From positions 41,534-75,894 of the forward strand of contig NYYT01000052.1 in the NCBI GenBank assembly GCA_002686885.1: 34,361 nt of DNA, in the 5' to 3' direction. This DNA is from Pedosphaera sp. GTDB lineage: Bacteria > Verrucomicrobiota > Verrucomicrobiia > Limisphaerales > AAA164-E04. Position numbers and translations under genes: made by a program. Below the pieces are notes generated by a model, which did not search any database, was not told the DNA's origin, and worked only from the letters and a program-made list of their open reading frames with translations. Positions 8,793-17,807 of the stretch are shown in pieces. The stretch's first letter is position 1, and the number at the start of each line of letters is the position of its first letter.

Positions 8793-11700
8793 ATGGCCAA
8801 TCAATCATCTGCGATAGAATCTAATCCTAGTGGTACCAGTGGGGTGACCACCGATTCATCTCCCAATAAGCCAAAATACCCAGGCATAAGGTTAACCTGC
8901 AATGGGAATCAGCTAGTTACCCAGCATGTGGAAACCAGAATAACAGATGGTGGGATTTTTTATCCAATAACCCCTTCCACCGAAGGCGGGGAAATCTATC
9001 AGCAGTCATACGCCTCTGGAGAACTCAACGTCTTTGGGCATCCCAAAGTGGCAATCGAATGCGAGGGTGAACATGCAGCACAGGGAGGCGCAACGGCTTT
9101 TGCCGTAACAGGTAAGCGGGCAGTAAACTTTACTTCTGGTCAAGGCATTGTCTACGCAATGGAGCAGTACTACCATGCACCAGGAAAAGGTTCAACTATG
9201 GTTCTGGAGGTTGGTGCTAGAGCGTTAACTAAACATGCTCTCAATGTTCATTGTGCGCATGACGACTTCTACGCCGCGCTAGATACCGGATGGATAATGG
9301 CAATGGGCAAGACAGCCCAACAAGCTGCAGATCAAGCAATTATTTTAAGAAAGGTATGCGAGCTCAGTTTGAACCCGGGCATGAATATTCAAGATGGAAT
9401 GCTCACAACTCACTCAGAGAGGACTTTCTATGCGCCCGAAGCGGACTTGCTTCGGGAGTTTTTGGGTGCACCAGATGACATGATCGATTCTCCCACGCCC
9501 GCCCAAATCGAACTTTTTGGTTCCAAGCGTCGTCGCGTGCCCGAAATGTTAGATTTGAAAGCCCCAGTGCTTTTGGGCCCAGTGCATAACCAAGAGCATC
9601 ATATGAATGGTGTTGTTGCACGTCGCAACAACTTTAATGAACCTATATTAGGATTTTTGCAAGACGCCTACGCCGAATTTGGCCAGTTGACAGGGCGCTA
9701 TTACGGCTTGGTTAGCAGTTACAAAACTGAGGATGCAGATACAGTATTTGTTTCTTTAGGATGCGCAGCTGAAAATATTGAAGAAGCCGTCGACCACTTG
9801 CGTTCGACCGAAAACGCCAAAGTGGGCTCCATCCACATCAATGTTATTCGGCCCTTCCCTGAGGCAGCCGTAATCGAGGCGCTCAAAGGCAAGAAGCAAG
9901 TGATTATTCTCGAGCGTACTGACGAAGGTTTGTCCGCAGACAATCCTCTGGCTCGTGACATTCGTACCGCTTTCAGCAAAGCGGTGGAAGCACATAAGCA
10001 TGGAGGGTCCCTGCCACCGATCGCACCGGATGAAGTGCCTTTGATTTTCCGAGGTTCCTACGGCATCGGTAGCCGCGACTTCCGGCCTGAGCACATTTTA
10101 GGTGCCTATGAATACTCGCAGGGTCGGATTGCTCGCAACGATGGTAAAAAGGCCGACGAGGGTGAAACGTTTTTCGTGCTCGGGGTGGAGCATCCCTACG
10201 CGGTAAAATCCGAATCCACACCTTCATTGTTGCCCGACATGGCCATCGCGGTGCGCTTTCATTCCATCGGCGGTTGGGGGATGATCACCACAGGTAAAAA
10301 CCTTGGATCCATCATCGGTGAATTTGGTGATGTCATTTCCAAACGTGAGCCTACCTACGACACTTTTGGCGCTCTCGAAGACAAGCTTTTTGTCAGTGCG
10401 AACCCCAAATATGGATCTGAGAAGAAGGGAGCTCCGACCAATTACTATCTGGTCGTGGCGCCCAAGCCCATTCGTGTCAACTGCGAGTTGAATCACGTGG
10501 ACGTCGTACTCTGTTGTGACCCCAAAGCCTTTACCCACACCAATCCGCTGGAAGGCCTCAAACCAGGTGGTTGCCTCGTATGGGAATCGGGAGATACACC
10601 AGAAACTGCTTGGCAGCGTATTCCCAAAGCGCGCAGACAATTTGTAAAGGATAACAATATCCGTATTTTTATTTTGCCAGGTTTCGATATAGCCCGCAAA
10701 GCAACCTCTCGGCAGGATCTTCAGTTGCGCATGCAAGGTAATTCGTTTCTCGGCGGTTTCTTTCGTGTTTCTTCTTTCCTGCAGGATAACAATATCAGTG
10801 AGGAGCAATTTCAAGATATCGTACGCAAGCAGTATGTGAAAAAATTTGGTCGCTTTGGTGATGCAGTTGTTGACTCGAACATGGAGGTCATGACTCAAGG
10901 TTTTAAGCTAGCTCAGGAGATCCATTACGGTGAGTTAGATGATGCGGATACCTCAAGTATGCGAATCTCACCTCTTGCTCCCAATGTTAATCATGAGATT
11001 GCTCCGACGGCTGGCTGTGCCGAATCTGGCTGTGACAGCTGTAGCCCTCCTGAAGGTCAGCCGGATCGTCCTGAGTTGATGAAGCTCTCCAAGTTTGACT
11101 CTGAATTCAGAAATGGTTTGGGCTACCACCAACCTGCAGGAGCATTGGCCTCCATGGGAATCATGGCGGCTGCCACAGGAGCCACACAATCCAAGTATGT
11201 TGCGCGTCGAGAAACTCCTGTTTACATCGCTGAAAATTGCACACAGTGCATGGAATGTATCACCGCTTGTCCTGATACAGCTTTGCCGAACACGGCTCAG
11301 GATATCAGCACGATTCTGGAGCGAGCAGCCCACAGTTATGTGAGTTCACCGGAGGATCGAGTTGCTTTGACCAAGGCAATTCCCCAGATTGATGAGCGCT
11401 CGAGAGCTATCATGGTGGAGGCAGTCAAAAATAAGGAAAAGAAACCTTTCTGCGAGATTGTTCGTGCCGAAGTTTCCGAGTTTGAAGGAATTTCCGATCA
11501 AGCCAAGGAGGAGTTCTGCGGCATCATTGAACAGTTGCCACTTGCCTACAGTGATGTGACAGCTATTTTCAAGGCTGTGGAGAAGAAGAGCCCCGGCAAC
11601 GGGGGACTCTTCTCCATCTTTGTTTCTGATCTCTGCAAAGGATGTGGTGAGTGCGTTCAGGTTTGTGGGGACCATGATGCGTTGCGGATGACAGCAGAAA

Positions 11701-13541
11701 CGGAGTCGCTCAATGCTAAACTCACAACGGCACAAATTTTCTCCCGTCTACTGCCTGATACACCGCAAAAATTTCTTGGACTTTACCAAGACAACGCTCC
11801 ACAGGATTCGCGCGAGGCAGCTCTGCGGAATCACATGATGGTTCGGCGCAACTACGAGGCTCTTGTATCAGGAGACGGAGCTTGTGCTGGCTGCGGAGAA
11901 AAATCTGTATTGCACGCAGTGGCCTCAACAACCGAAGCTTACATGCGACCGCTTTATCATAGTAAATCGGATCGGTTACTCGCTAAAGCTGATTTATTAG
12001 AATCTGAAGGTATTAAAAAACTAAACTTTTTCAGGGAAAATGAACAAGAAACATACGACCGATATCGACGATCGGTAGCTCATATTGTTATGGGGCTTGG
12101 AGGTGAAACAGACAAGGATACAACCCATCGTTTGGAAGAACATGGGCCTATCAATGATGAAGAGATCGTGAAAGCACTGGTCTCTGTGATGCGGCAGGAC
12201 GCATTCAATCACAAGGAGCTGCAAGCTCTTGAAGGGCGGGATGCCAGGGGGCAATCAGTGATGTTTATGGGAGCTAGCACCGGTTGCAATACGGTTTATG
12301 GATCCACTCCACCTAGTAATCCTCACCCTTATCCGTGGATGAATTCCTTGTTTCAAGATGGGGCTACAATAAGCTGGTTGATGGGAGAAGCTCTAATACT
12401 AAACCATGCACGTCGATCAGTGGTTCCTGAACGTCTGTGTGACCTTTTAATGGAGCGCAATGAAGATCTAATTTCAGAGGAAGACTACTTCTTATTAGCG
12501 AGACTGGATGATTCTAATATGACAGCTCAAGAGTTGCGCGAATTACCTAAAGTATGGGTTATTGGGGGTGATGGTGCCCTTGGAGATATTGGGTTCCAGA
12601 ATGTCTCAAAGGTTATTCTCCAGAACCGACCAAATATTAACATCCTTATGCTCGACACGCAGGTCTACTCTAATACGGGTGGACAGAACTCGGATTCATC
12701 CACCATGTTGGGAGGATACGACATGAACCAATTCGGTGCAGCCAGTCAAGGTAAGTTAACCGAAAAGAAAAATGTTGCTGAGGCGTTTACTTCAGGGCAT
12801 GGGTCGCCTTTCGTCGCACAAGTCTCAATGGCTAATTCTGCGAAAATGTATAAAGCCATGCTAGATGCTTTGGAATATAGAGGCACAGGTTTCTTCCAAG
12901 CCTACACTACTTGTCAGCCAGAACATGGCGTGCCAGATCATATGTCTGCAGATCAAGCAAAGCTTGCTCGTGACTCGCGCGCCATGCCTGAGTTCGTTTT
13001 TAATCCGCAGGTTGGTGAAACTTCTCAAGAGGCTTTTAATCTCAAAGGTAATCCAACGCTCAGTAAGGATTGGTGGGAGACCAAATATAAGGGAAGTGGA
13101 GAGAAGTATAACTTTTCAGTGGCTCATTGGGCTTTAACTGAGGCACGCTTTCGTAAGCACATTAAAGAAATCTCTGAAGAGCAAGCAGCTGAATTCATAC
13201 ACTTTGACGACATGCTCATCTGTATCAATCAAGATGATGTCACGCACCGCCGGGTGTTTGATTCTCAGCACCGGTCCTACGTGCCGAATTTTGGCACCTA
13301 TATCAAGGCTGAGATCAAGGGCAAGATGCGCTACTACACGGTTACACGCCAGATGGTTCTCTTTGCCGTCGAAAGACGAAAGGCATGGCGCATGCTTCAA
13401 AGCAAGGCAGGTATCGTAAACAAGGATTATCTTGCTCAGAAAGCACTGCTTAAAAAGGTAGATTCGGGTAGCATTGAGGCTGCTGATCTACTCGGGCGCA
13501 CACGGGATTTGTTCCAGAGTGAGCTGGATGCGCTAGCTTGA
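8793..13541 (+). CDS. nifJ: Pyruvate:ferredoxin (flavodoxin) oxidoreductase, extra-long single-chain form
   Basis: This fused 2-oxoacid oxidoreductase decarboxylates pyruvate to acetyl-CoA and passes electrons to ferredoxin or flavodoxin. The order is the PFOR one: N-terminal pyruvate-binding domain (YPITPSTEGGE near residue 57), domain II, the gamma domain with SIGGWGMITTGKNLG (about 490), a two-cluster ferredoxin domain (C816/C819/C822/C826 and C948/C951/C954/C958), and the TPP domain with GACAGCGEK (C1031, C1034), GDGALGDIGFQN (about 1259) and SNTGGQNS. At 1582 residues it is about 400 longer than common NifJ. Extra material lies between the two clusters (about 120 residues), between C1034 and the TGCNTVYGS motif (about 110 residues), and around an added C742-x4-C747-x2-C750 motif. 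The gene is monocistronic, with its own promoter and terminator. Pyruvate is the likely but unproven substrate. Confidence 0.93.
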   Translation: MANQSSAIESNPSGTSGVTTDSSPNKPKYPGIRLTCNGNQLVTQHVETRITDGGIFYPITPSTEGGEIYQQSYASGELNVFGHPKVAIECEGEHAAQGGATAFAVTGKRAVNFTSGQGIVYAMEQYYHAPGKGSTMVLEVGARALTKHALNVHCAHDDFYAALDTGWIMAMGKTAQQAADQAIILRKVCELSLNPGMNIQDGMLTTHSERTFYAPEADLLREFLGAPDDMIDSPTPAQIELFGSKRRRVPEMLDLKAPVLLGPVHNQEHHMNGVVARRNNFNEPILGFLQDAYAEFGQLTGRYYGLVSSYKTEDADTVFVSLGCAAENIEEAVDHLRSTENAKVGSIHINVIRPFPEAAVIEALKGKKQVIILERTDEGLSADNPLARDIRTAFSKAVEAHKHGGSLPPIAPDEVPLIFRGSYGIGSRDFRPEHILGAYEYSQGRIARNDGKKADEGETFFVLGVEHPYAVKSESTPSLLPDMAIAVRFHSIGGWGMITTGKNLGSIIGEFGDVISKREPTYDTFGALEDKLFVSANPKYGSEKKGAPTNYYLVVAPKPIRVNCELNHVDVVLCCDPKAFTHTNPLEGLKPGGCLVWESGDTPETAWQRIPKARRQFVKDNNIRIFILPGFDIARKATSRQDLQLRMQGNSFLGGFFRVSSFLQDNNISEEQFQDIVRKQYVKKFGRFGDAVVDSNMEVMTQGFKLAQEIHYGELDDADTSSMRISPLAPNVNHEIAPTAGCAESGCDSCSPPEGQPDRPELMKLSKFDSEFRNGLGYHQPAGALASMGIMAAATGATQSKYVARRETPVYIAENCTQCMECITACPDTALPNTAQDISTILERAAHSYVSSPEDRVALTKAIPQIDERSRAIMVEAVKNKEKKPFCEIVRAEVSEFEGISDQAKEEFCGIIEQLPLAYSDVTAIFKAVEKKSPGNGGLFSIFVSDLCKGCGECVQVCGDHDALRMTAETESLNAKLTTAQIFSRLLPDTPQKFLGLYQDNAPQDSREAALRNHMMVRRNYEALVSGDGACAGCGEKSVLHAVASTTEAYMRPLYHSKSDRLLAKADLLESEGIKKLNFFRENEQETYDRYRRSVAHIVMGLGGETDKDTTHRLEEHGPINDEEIVKALVSVMRQDAFNHKELQALEGRDARGQSVMFMGASTGCNTVYGSTPPSNPHPYPWMNSLFQDGATISWLMGEALILNHARRSVVPERLCDLLMERNEDLISEEDYFLLARLDDSNMTAQELRELPKVWVIGGDGALGDIGFQNVSKVILQNRPNINILMLDTQVYSNTGGQNSDSSTMLGGYDMNQFGAASQGKLTEKKNVAEAFTSGHGSPFVAQVSMANSAKMYKAMLDALEYRGTGFFQAYTTCQPEHGVPDHMSADQAKLARDSRAMPEFVFNPQVGETSQEAFNLKGNPTLSKDWWETKYKGSGEKYNFSVAHWALTEARFRKHIKEISEEQAAEFIHFDDMLICINQDDVTHRRVFDSQHRSYVPNFGTYIKAEIKGKMRYYTVTRQMVLFAVERRKAWRMLQSKAGIVNKDYLAQKALLKKVDSGSIEAADLLGRTRDLFQSELDALA

Positions 13542-13575
13542 TAGGATCTGTTCAAGCGGATTCAATCACCTTCAC

Positions 13576-13605
13576 CGACCCCCTCATTGTAGGGGGTCGT
13601 TTTTT
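13576..13605 (+). terminator. Strong terminator after the nifJ-like gene
   Basis: A perfect 9-bp stem, CGACCCCCT (13576-13584) with AGGGGGTCG (13591-13599), a 6-nt loop and then TTTTTT. It begins 35 bp after the stop codon. Confidence 0.92.
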
Positions 13606-13722
13606 ATGAGGCCCATGATTCCCTTGCCTTCCAATTTGTACCAGAACCTTGACCCTGAGCACTACATGCTGAAAAGTATATCATCTATGAGCTTTTGTTG
13701 GCAGCCAATCCCCCGAGGAGGG

Positions 13723-15624
13723 ATGTCCGTCCCGACTGATCGGGCTGCCTTTTGGTCGGGAGTGCTCAGCTGCCTGTTGGGGCTCTTTGCGGCTGCTGAT
13801 GAGCCTTGGTCGGATCAGGACGGGTTGGGCTTTATTGCGACCTATTGCGTGGATTGCCATCAGCCGCCCAAACCCAAGGGGGGGCTTGATTTGTCCGGCC
13901 AAACCTCCAGAGAGCAATGGGTCGGTCACGCCCTGCAATGGGAAAAGCATCTGCCGCGTGTAAGGGATAACGAAATGCCACCGGATGATGAGGGGGTTCC
14001 TCAGCCATCTGCCGAGGAGCGCCTCTCATTTCTGCAATGGGCCCAGGAAACCCTCAGGACAGCGGCCTGCGAAGATGGTATTCAGCCGGGTCCTCCCATC
14101 TTGCGGCGCCTCAATCGAAGTGAGTATTCCGCTTCGGTGCGGCATCTTCTGGACGTTCACTTTGATGCTGGGGAAGCTCTTCCGGAGGATGGAGCTGGAG
14201 GGGAGGGTTTTGACAATGCTTCTGAAACGCTCATCATTTCGCCCATTCATGCTGAGAAATATTTGGATGCCGCGCGATCGGCTGTGGCCTATGCGTTTGC
14301 CGATACGCGTTCTAGTAAGCGCTTCATGGTTGCCGAACCGGGTGAAGACCTTTCCGAAGAATCTGCGGCCAGCAGGATTTTGGATCGTTTTCTTTCTTCT
14401 GCCTTCCGTCGGCCTGTGGAGCCTGCTGAAAGAGACACCTATCTCGATCTCTTTCGCGCAGCTCGTCTGAGTGAACAGGATTTTCATTCAGCTTTGCAAA
14501 CCACCCTAGCGGCGGCCATGGTCTCCCCAAAGTTTCTCTTTCTCATCGAAGCTCCGGTTGAATCCGGGCAGGTGGCACCTGTTTCACAGGAGGAGATGGC
14601 TTCTCGGCTATCCTATTTTCTCTGGGGGGCGCCACCCGATGACACTCTCATGCAAATGGCTCAAAGTCAGTCGCTCCACGAACCTGAGATCCTGGCAGCT
14701 CAAGTCAAACGGATGGTCGGAAAAGACCATGAGCGAAAGGTGCGTAACGTGGCACAGCAATTTGTTGAGCAGTGGTTGGGGACGCGTGCCTTGGGCCGGG
14801 AGTTCAAGCCCGACGCTTCCATTGAGGGCTATGACTCCGAGCTGGAAGGTGGGATGAAATACGAACCGGTCTTCTTTTTTCAGGAGATCCTCTCCGAAGA
14901 TCGTCCTTTGACCGACTTAATCGATGCCGATTACACTTACATCAACCGAAGGCTCTCTCGCCACTACAAGGTCAAAGGAGAATTTCGGGAACAACCCAAA
15001 CGAGTGGAAATCGCTGAGAATCCTCACCGCGGTGGGCTTCTGAGTATGGCAGCCATTCTGGCTGTATCCTCCCACCCGCATCGAACCAGCCCTGTTCTCC
15101 GAGGGAAATGGATTCTGGAAACCTTGTTGGGAGAACCCCCACCTCCTCCTCCACCCGACGTTCCGGAACTTGAAGAAAACTCCGATGCCAAGGAGCCAGC
15201 GTCCTTGCGCGAACGACTGGAGGCACATCGGCAGGATCCCAGTTGTAACGCGTGTCATGAGCGCATGGACCCTCTTGGATTCAGCTTGGAGAATTATGAT
15301 GTGCTGGGTCGCTGGCGGGATCAGCAAGACGGCGAACCCATCGATGTCACCGGATCGCTTCCTGATGGCACCCGGTTTGAGGGGCCTCAGGCGTTGAAGG
15401 CACTTCTGATGGATCGCAAGGAGCAGGTGATGCGGCATTTGACCCGCAAAATGCTCGGTTATGCGCTCGGGAGAGGCCTCAGCCCAGAGGATTATTGCGC
15501 TGCAGAAAGTATTTTGAGTGATCTCAGGGAACATGGTTACAGTTCGCATCGCCTTCTAATAGGTATTGTCCAAAGTGTTCCTTTTCGTTACAAAATAGGT
15601 CCTGAAACCCCGTCAGATCTGTAA
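13723..15624 (+). CDS. Secreted DUF1592/DUF1588-type protein with planctomycete cytochrome c motif
   Basis: The protein carries the standard domain string of this PVC family: a PSCyt1-like heme segment with CVDCHQPPKPKGGLDL, a DUF1587-like stretch (LRRLNRSEYSASVRHLL), DUF1595-like (SAFRRPVEPAERD), DUF1592 (SPKFLFLIEAP, then SYFLWGAPPDD), DUF1588 (HPHRTSPVLRGKWILETLLG and SCNACHERMDPLGFSLENYD, a second CxxCH) and DUF1585 at the end (LGYALGRGLSPEDYCA). The two CxxCH motifs suggest covalent heme, but the role is unknown. I chose ATG 13723 because it gives a plausible signal peptide (FWSGVLSCLLGLFAAADE, 633 residues). A GAGGAGGG lies unusually close to that ATG. In-frame ATGs at 13606, 13666 and 13687 are possible. 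It pairs with the DUF1552 gene 19 bp downstream, as is usual in the phylum. Confidence 0.88.
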   Translation: MSVPTDRAAFWSGVLSCLLGLFAAADEPWSDQDGLGFIATYCVDCHQPPKPKGGLDLSGQTSREQWVGHALQWEKHLPRVRDNEMPPDDEGVPQPSAEERLSFLQWAQETLRTAACEDGIQPGPPILRRLNRSEYSASVRHLLDVHFDAGEALPEDGAGGEGFDNASETLIISPIHAEKYLDAARSAVAYAFADTRSSKRFMVAEPGEDLSEESAASRILDRFLSSAFRRPVEPAERDTYLDLFRAARLSEQDFHSALQTTLAAAMVSPKFLFLIEAPVESGQVAPVSQEEMASRLSYFLWGAPPDDTLMQMAQSQSLHEPEILAAQVKRMVGKDHERKVRNVAQQFVEQWLGTRALGREFKPDASIEGYDSELEGGMKYEPVFFFQEILSEDRPLTDLIDADYTYINRRLSRHYKVKGEFREQPKRVEIAENPHRGGLLSMAAILAVSSHPHRTSPVLRGKWILETLLGEPPPPPPPDVPELEENSDAKEPASLRERLEAHRQDPSCNACHERMDPLGFSLENYDVLGRWRDQQDGEPIDVTGSLPDGTRFEGPQALKALLMDRKEQVMRHLTRKMLGYALGRGLSPEDYCAAESILSDLREHGYSSHRLLIGIVQSVPFRYKIGPETPSDL

Positions 15625-15643
15625 AAGCCCAACATCCAGTCCC

Positions 15644-16996
15644 ATGCTGATTCAAACCCAACCCACCCCCTTATCGCGGCGCACACTTCTCAGAGGAGCA
15701 GGGGCTGCATTGGCCTTACCTTGGCTGGAGGCCATGGCCCCTTTGAAGGCAGCTTCCACGGGTGAAAAGCGGCCGCGTAGACTGGGCGTCCTTTTCATGC
15801 CCAATGGGGTTCGACAGGATGCCTGGACCCCTCAAGGAAAAGGTAGTGATTTCACTTTGTCCGAAACTCTTTCTCCACTGGAGGAGTTTAAGAAGCAGCT
15901 TTTGATTCCAACCCATCTGTGGAACCAGGCAAGCAATGTGGGAGACGGCCACTATGTCAAAACATCTGGATTTCTGACCTGTCAGACCATCAGCAAGTCC
16001 TTGGGTTTTGATCTGAACAGCAACGGGATTTCCATGGATCAGATAGCTGCCAATGGTCTCAAGGGGCAGACACCCCTCAGTTCCCTGGAACTGGCGATCA
16101 GCCCTGTCAGCATTGGTGTGGATACCAATGTGGGATACACTCGTGTCTATGGATCCCATATTGCTTGGAGTCGCCCTACACGGCCTTTGGCAAGGGAGAT
16201 CAATCCCCGCCTGGCCTTCGAACGTTTATTGAGGGTCACCCAACCTTCAGAGGGCGAAAATGCCCGAGATCGACTGTTACTGGATCGCGTTCTTGGGGAT
16301 GCCAGAGAACTCAAGAAGAAATTGGGGGCAGGGGATCAGTCAAGGGTAGATGATTATCTGGAGTCGGTTCGCTCTTTGGAAAAGCGTATTGAACAAGCCA
16401 GTCTACCTGAGGGGCGTTCTTGGCAGCCTGCTGCCAACATGGACCCCATGGAAAAACCCGCAGGCATTCCTCAAACCCATGCGGAGCATGTGCGATTGAT
16501 GCTGGACATGATGGCTCTAGCCTTTCAGACCGACAGCACGCGCGTGTGTACCTTCATGTTTGGCAACGCAGTGAGTAATACCAACTTTTCCTTTCTCGAT
16601 GGGGTCAGCGGGGGACATCACAGCCTCTCCCATCATGAGAACAAGGCGGAAAACCTCGTCCAGTATCAAAAAATAGCTCAATGGCATGTGGCGCAATATG
16701 GATACCTGCTGGGACGCCTCAGTGAGATGAAAGAAGGAGAAGGTAATGTTTTGGATCACTCAATGATCCTTTTCGGTTCAGGGCTTCGTGACGGTAATTC
16801 TCATTCACCACGCAATTTGCCTCTGGTCATTGCCGGCCGGGCTGGTGGAAGGCTCCAGACGGGTCAGCACCTTGTTTGTGAACCCAACACTCCTCTTTCC
16901 AATCTATACGTGAGCCTGCTCAGTGCCTTTGGGACACCGGTGGATCGTTTTGCCGACAGCACGGGTCCATTGCCAGGTGTGCTGAGCCGGGTGTGA
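15644..16996 (+). CDS. DUF1552 family protein, Tat-exported
   Basis: This 450-residue protein begins with a twin-arginine signal (LSRRTLLRGAGAALALPWLEAMAP), so it is exported folded, probably with a cofactor or metal. The body has the DUF1552 landmarks: RLGVLFMPNGVRQDAWTP, TSGFLTCQ, GISMDQIAA, SSLELAISP, a helical segment (LLLDRVLGDARELKKKLG, then YLESVRSLEKRI), MLDMMALAFQTDSTRVCTFMFGN, GGHHSLSHHENK and LFGSGLRDGNSHSPRNLPLVIAG. The fold is related to alkaline-phosphatase-like DUF1501/DUF1552 proteins. The function is unknown. It follows the DUF1592/DUF1588 gene by 19 bp, and the two are nearly always paired, so they probably form one operon and act together. No Shine-Dalgarno sequence is visible. 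Confidence 0.9.
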   Translation: MLIQTQPTPLSRRTLLRGAGAALALPWLEAMAPLKAASTGEKRPRRLGVLFMPNGVRQDAWTPQGKGSDFTLSETLSPLEEFKKQLLIPTHLWNQASNVGDGHYVKTSGFLTCQTISKSLGFDLNSNGISMDQIAANGLKGQTPLSSLELAISPVSIGVDTNVGYTRVYGSHIAWSRPTRPLAREINPRLAFERLLRVTQPSEGENARDRLLLDRVLGDARELKKKLGAGDQSRVDDYLESVRSLEKRIEQASLPEGRSWQPAANMDPMEKPAGIPQTHAEHVRLMLDMMALAFQTDSTRVCTFMFGNAVSNTNFSFLDGVSGGHHSLSHHENKAENLVQYQKIAQWHVAQYGYLLGRLSEMKEGEGNVLDHSMILFGSGLRDGNSHSPRNLPLVIAGRAGGRLQTGQHLVCEPNTPLSNLYVSLLSAFGTPVDRFADSTGPLPGVLSRV

Positions 16997-17006
16997 ACCA
17001 ACCAAC

Positions 17007-17040
17007 AAAAAACGGCTGCGACCAAGAGTCGCAACCGTTT
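17007..17040 (-). terminator. Terminator of the peroxiredoxin gene, possibly bidirectional
   Basis: A 13-nt arm pair, AAACGGCTGCGAC (17010-17022) and GTCGCAACCGTTT (17028-17040), pairs with one mismatch. Six T follow on the minus strand (17012-17007). It lies between convergent genes. On the plus strand the tail is poor, so termination of the DUF1552 gene here is less certain. Confidence 0.85.
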
Positions 17041-17078
17041 GGAAAGTTTTCGGCTATGGTCCGAAGACCGGGTAAGCC

Positions 17079-17678
17079 TCAGAGTTTCTCTGCATTGGCT
17101 GCCAGATAGCTGGCCACTCCATCGGCGTCGGGCGTCATGCCACTCTGGCCTTTCTGCCACCCTGCCGGGCAGACTTCACCGTTGGCCTCGAAGTATTGCA
17201 GGGCCTCCACAACGCGCAGATGCTCATCAATGTTGCGTCCCAACGGTAGGTTATTGACCGTTTGCGATTGAACGATGCCATCCTTGTCGATCAGGAAAGT
17301 GCCACGCATGGCGACGTTGGCCTCCGGATGCTCCACGCCGTAGGCCTGGGTGATGCGATGATTCAGGTCGGCGACGATGGGGAACTTGACGGGCCCAATG
17401 CCACCTTTATCGACGGGCGTGTTCCGCCAGGCATGATGCGTGAATTGTGAGTCGATGGAAACACCGATCACCTCGACTCCCAGCTCGGCAAACTTGGGTT
17501 GACGATGATCCATGGCAATGATCTCGGTAGGGCAAACAAAAGTGAAATCCAGAGGCCAGAAAAATAAAATCACATACTTTCCCCTCAAGGAAGAAAGTTG
17601 TATTTCTCCGATACTGCCATCGGGCATGGCTGCGGCTGCTTTGAAATCAGGGGCTTCTTTGGCGACTAATACGCTCAT
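17079..17678 (-). CDS. Typical 2-Cys peroxiredoxin (AhpC/Prx1 type)
   Basis: The enzyme reduces hydrogen peroxide and alkyl hydroperoxides through paired cysteines. The 199-residue product (MSVLVAKEAPDF start) has the peroxidatic site DFTFVCPTE, the following GVSIDSQFTHHAW, RGTFLIDKDGIVQ, and the resolving cysteine in EVCPAGWQKG near the C-terminus. The length is typical. A longer in-frame reading starts at 17753, but its extra 25 residues (many His and Arg) do not match the family, so I start at 17678. No Shine-Dalgarno sequence is obvious. It is separated by 129 bp from the lipocalin gene upstream on the same strand and ends at a strong terminator. Confidence 0.95.
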   Translation of the reverse strand: MSVLVAKEAPDFKAAAAMPDGSIGEIQLSSLRGKYVILFFWPLDFTFVCPTEIIAMDHRQPKFAELGVEVIGVSIDSQFTHHAWRNTPVDKGGIGPVKFPIVADLNHRITQAYGVEHPEANVAMRGTFLIDKDGIVQSQTVNNLPLGRNIDEHLRVVEALQYFEANGEVCPAGWQKGQSGMTPDADGVASYLAANAEKL

Positions 17679-17807
17679 AATATCAATATTCAGGTTCGTT
17701 AGATGATCAGAATGATGCCTGACAACTCGGCGGCTCAAGCAGCCTGTTGCCATGGCGCTGAAAGTATGACCCGAAAGTCGTTTGATGCAAAAAAAAACAA
17801 CTGATTT

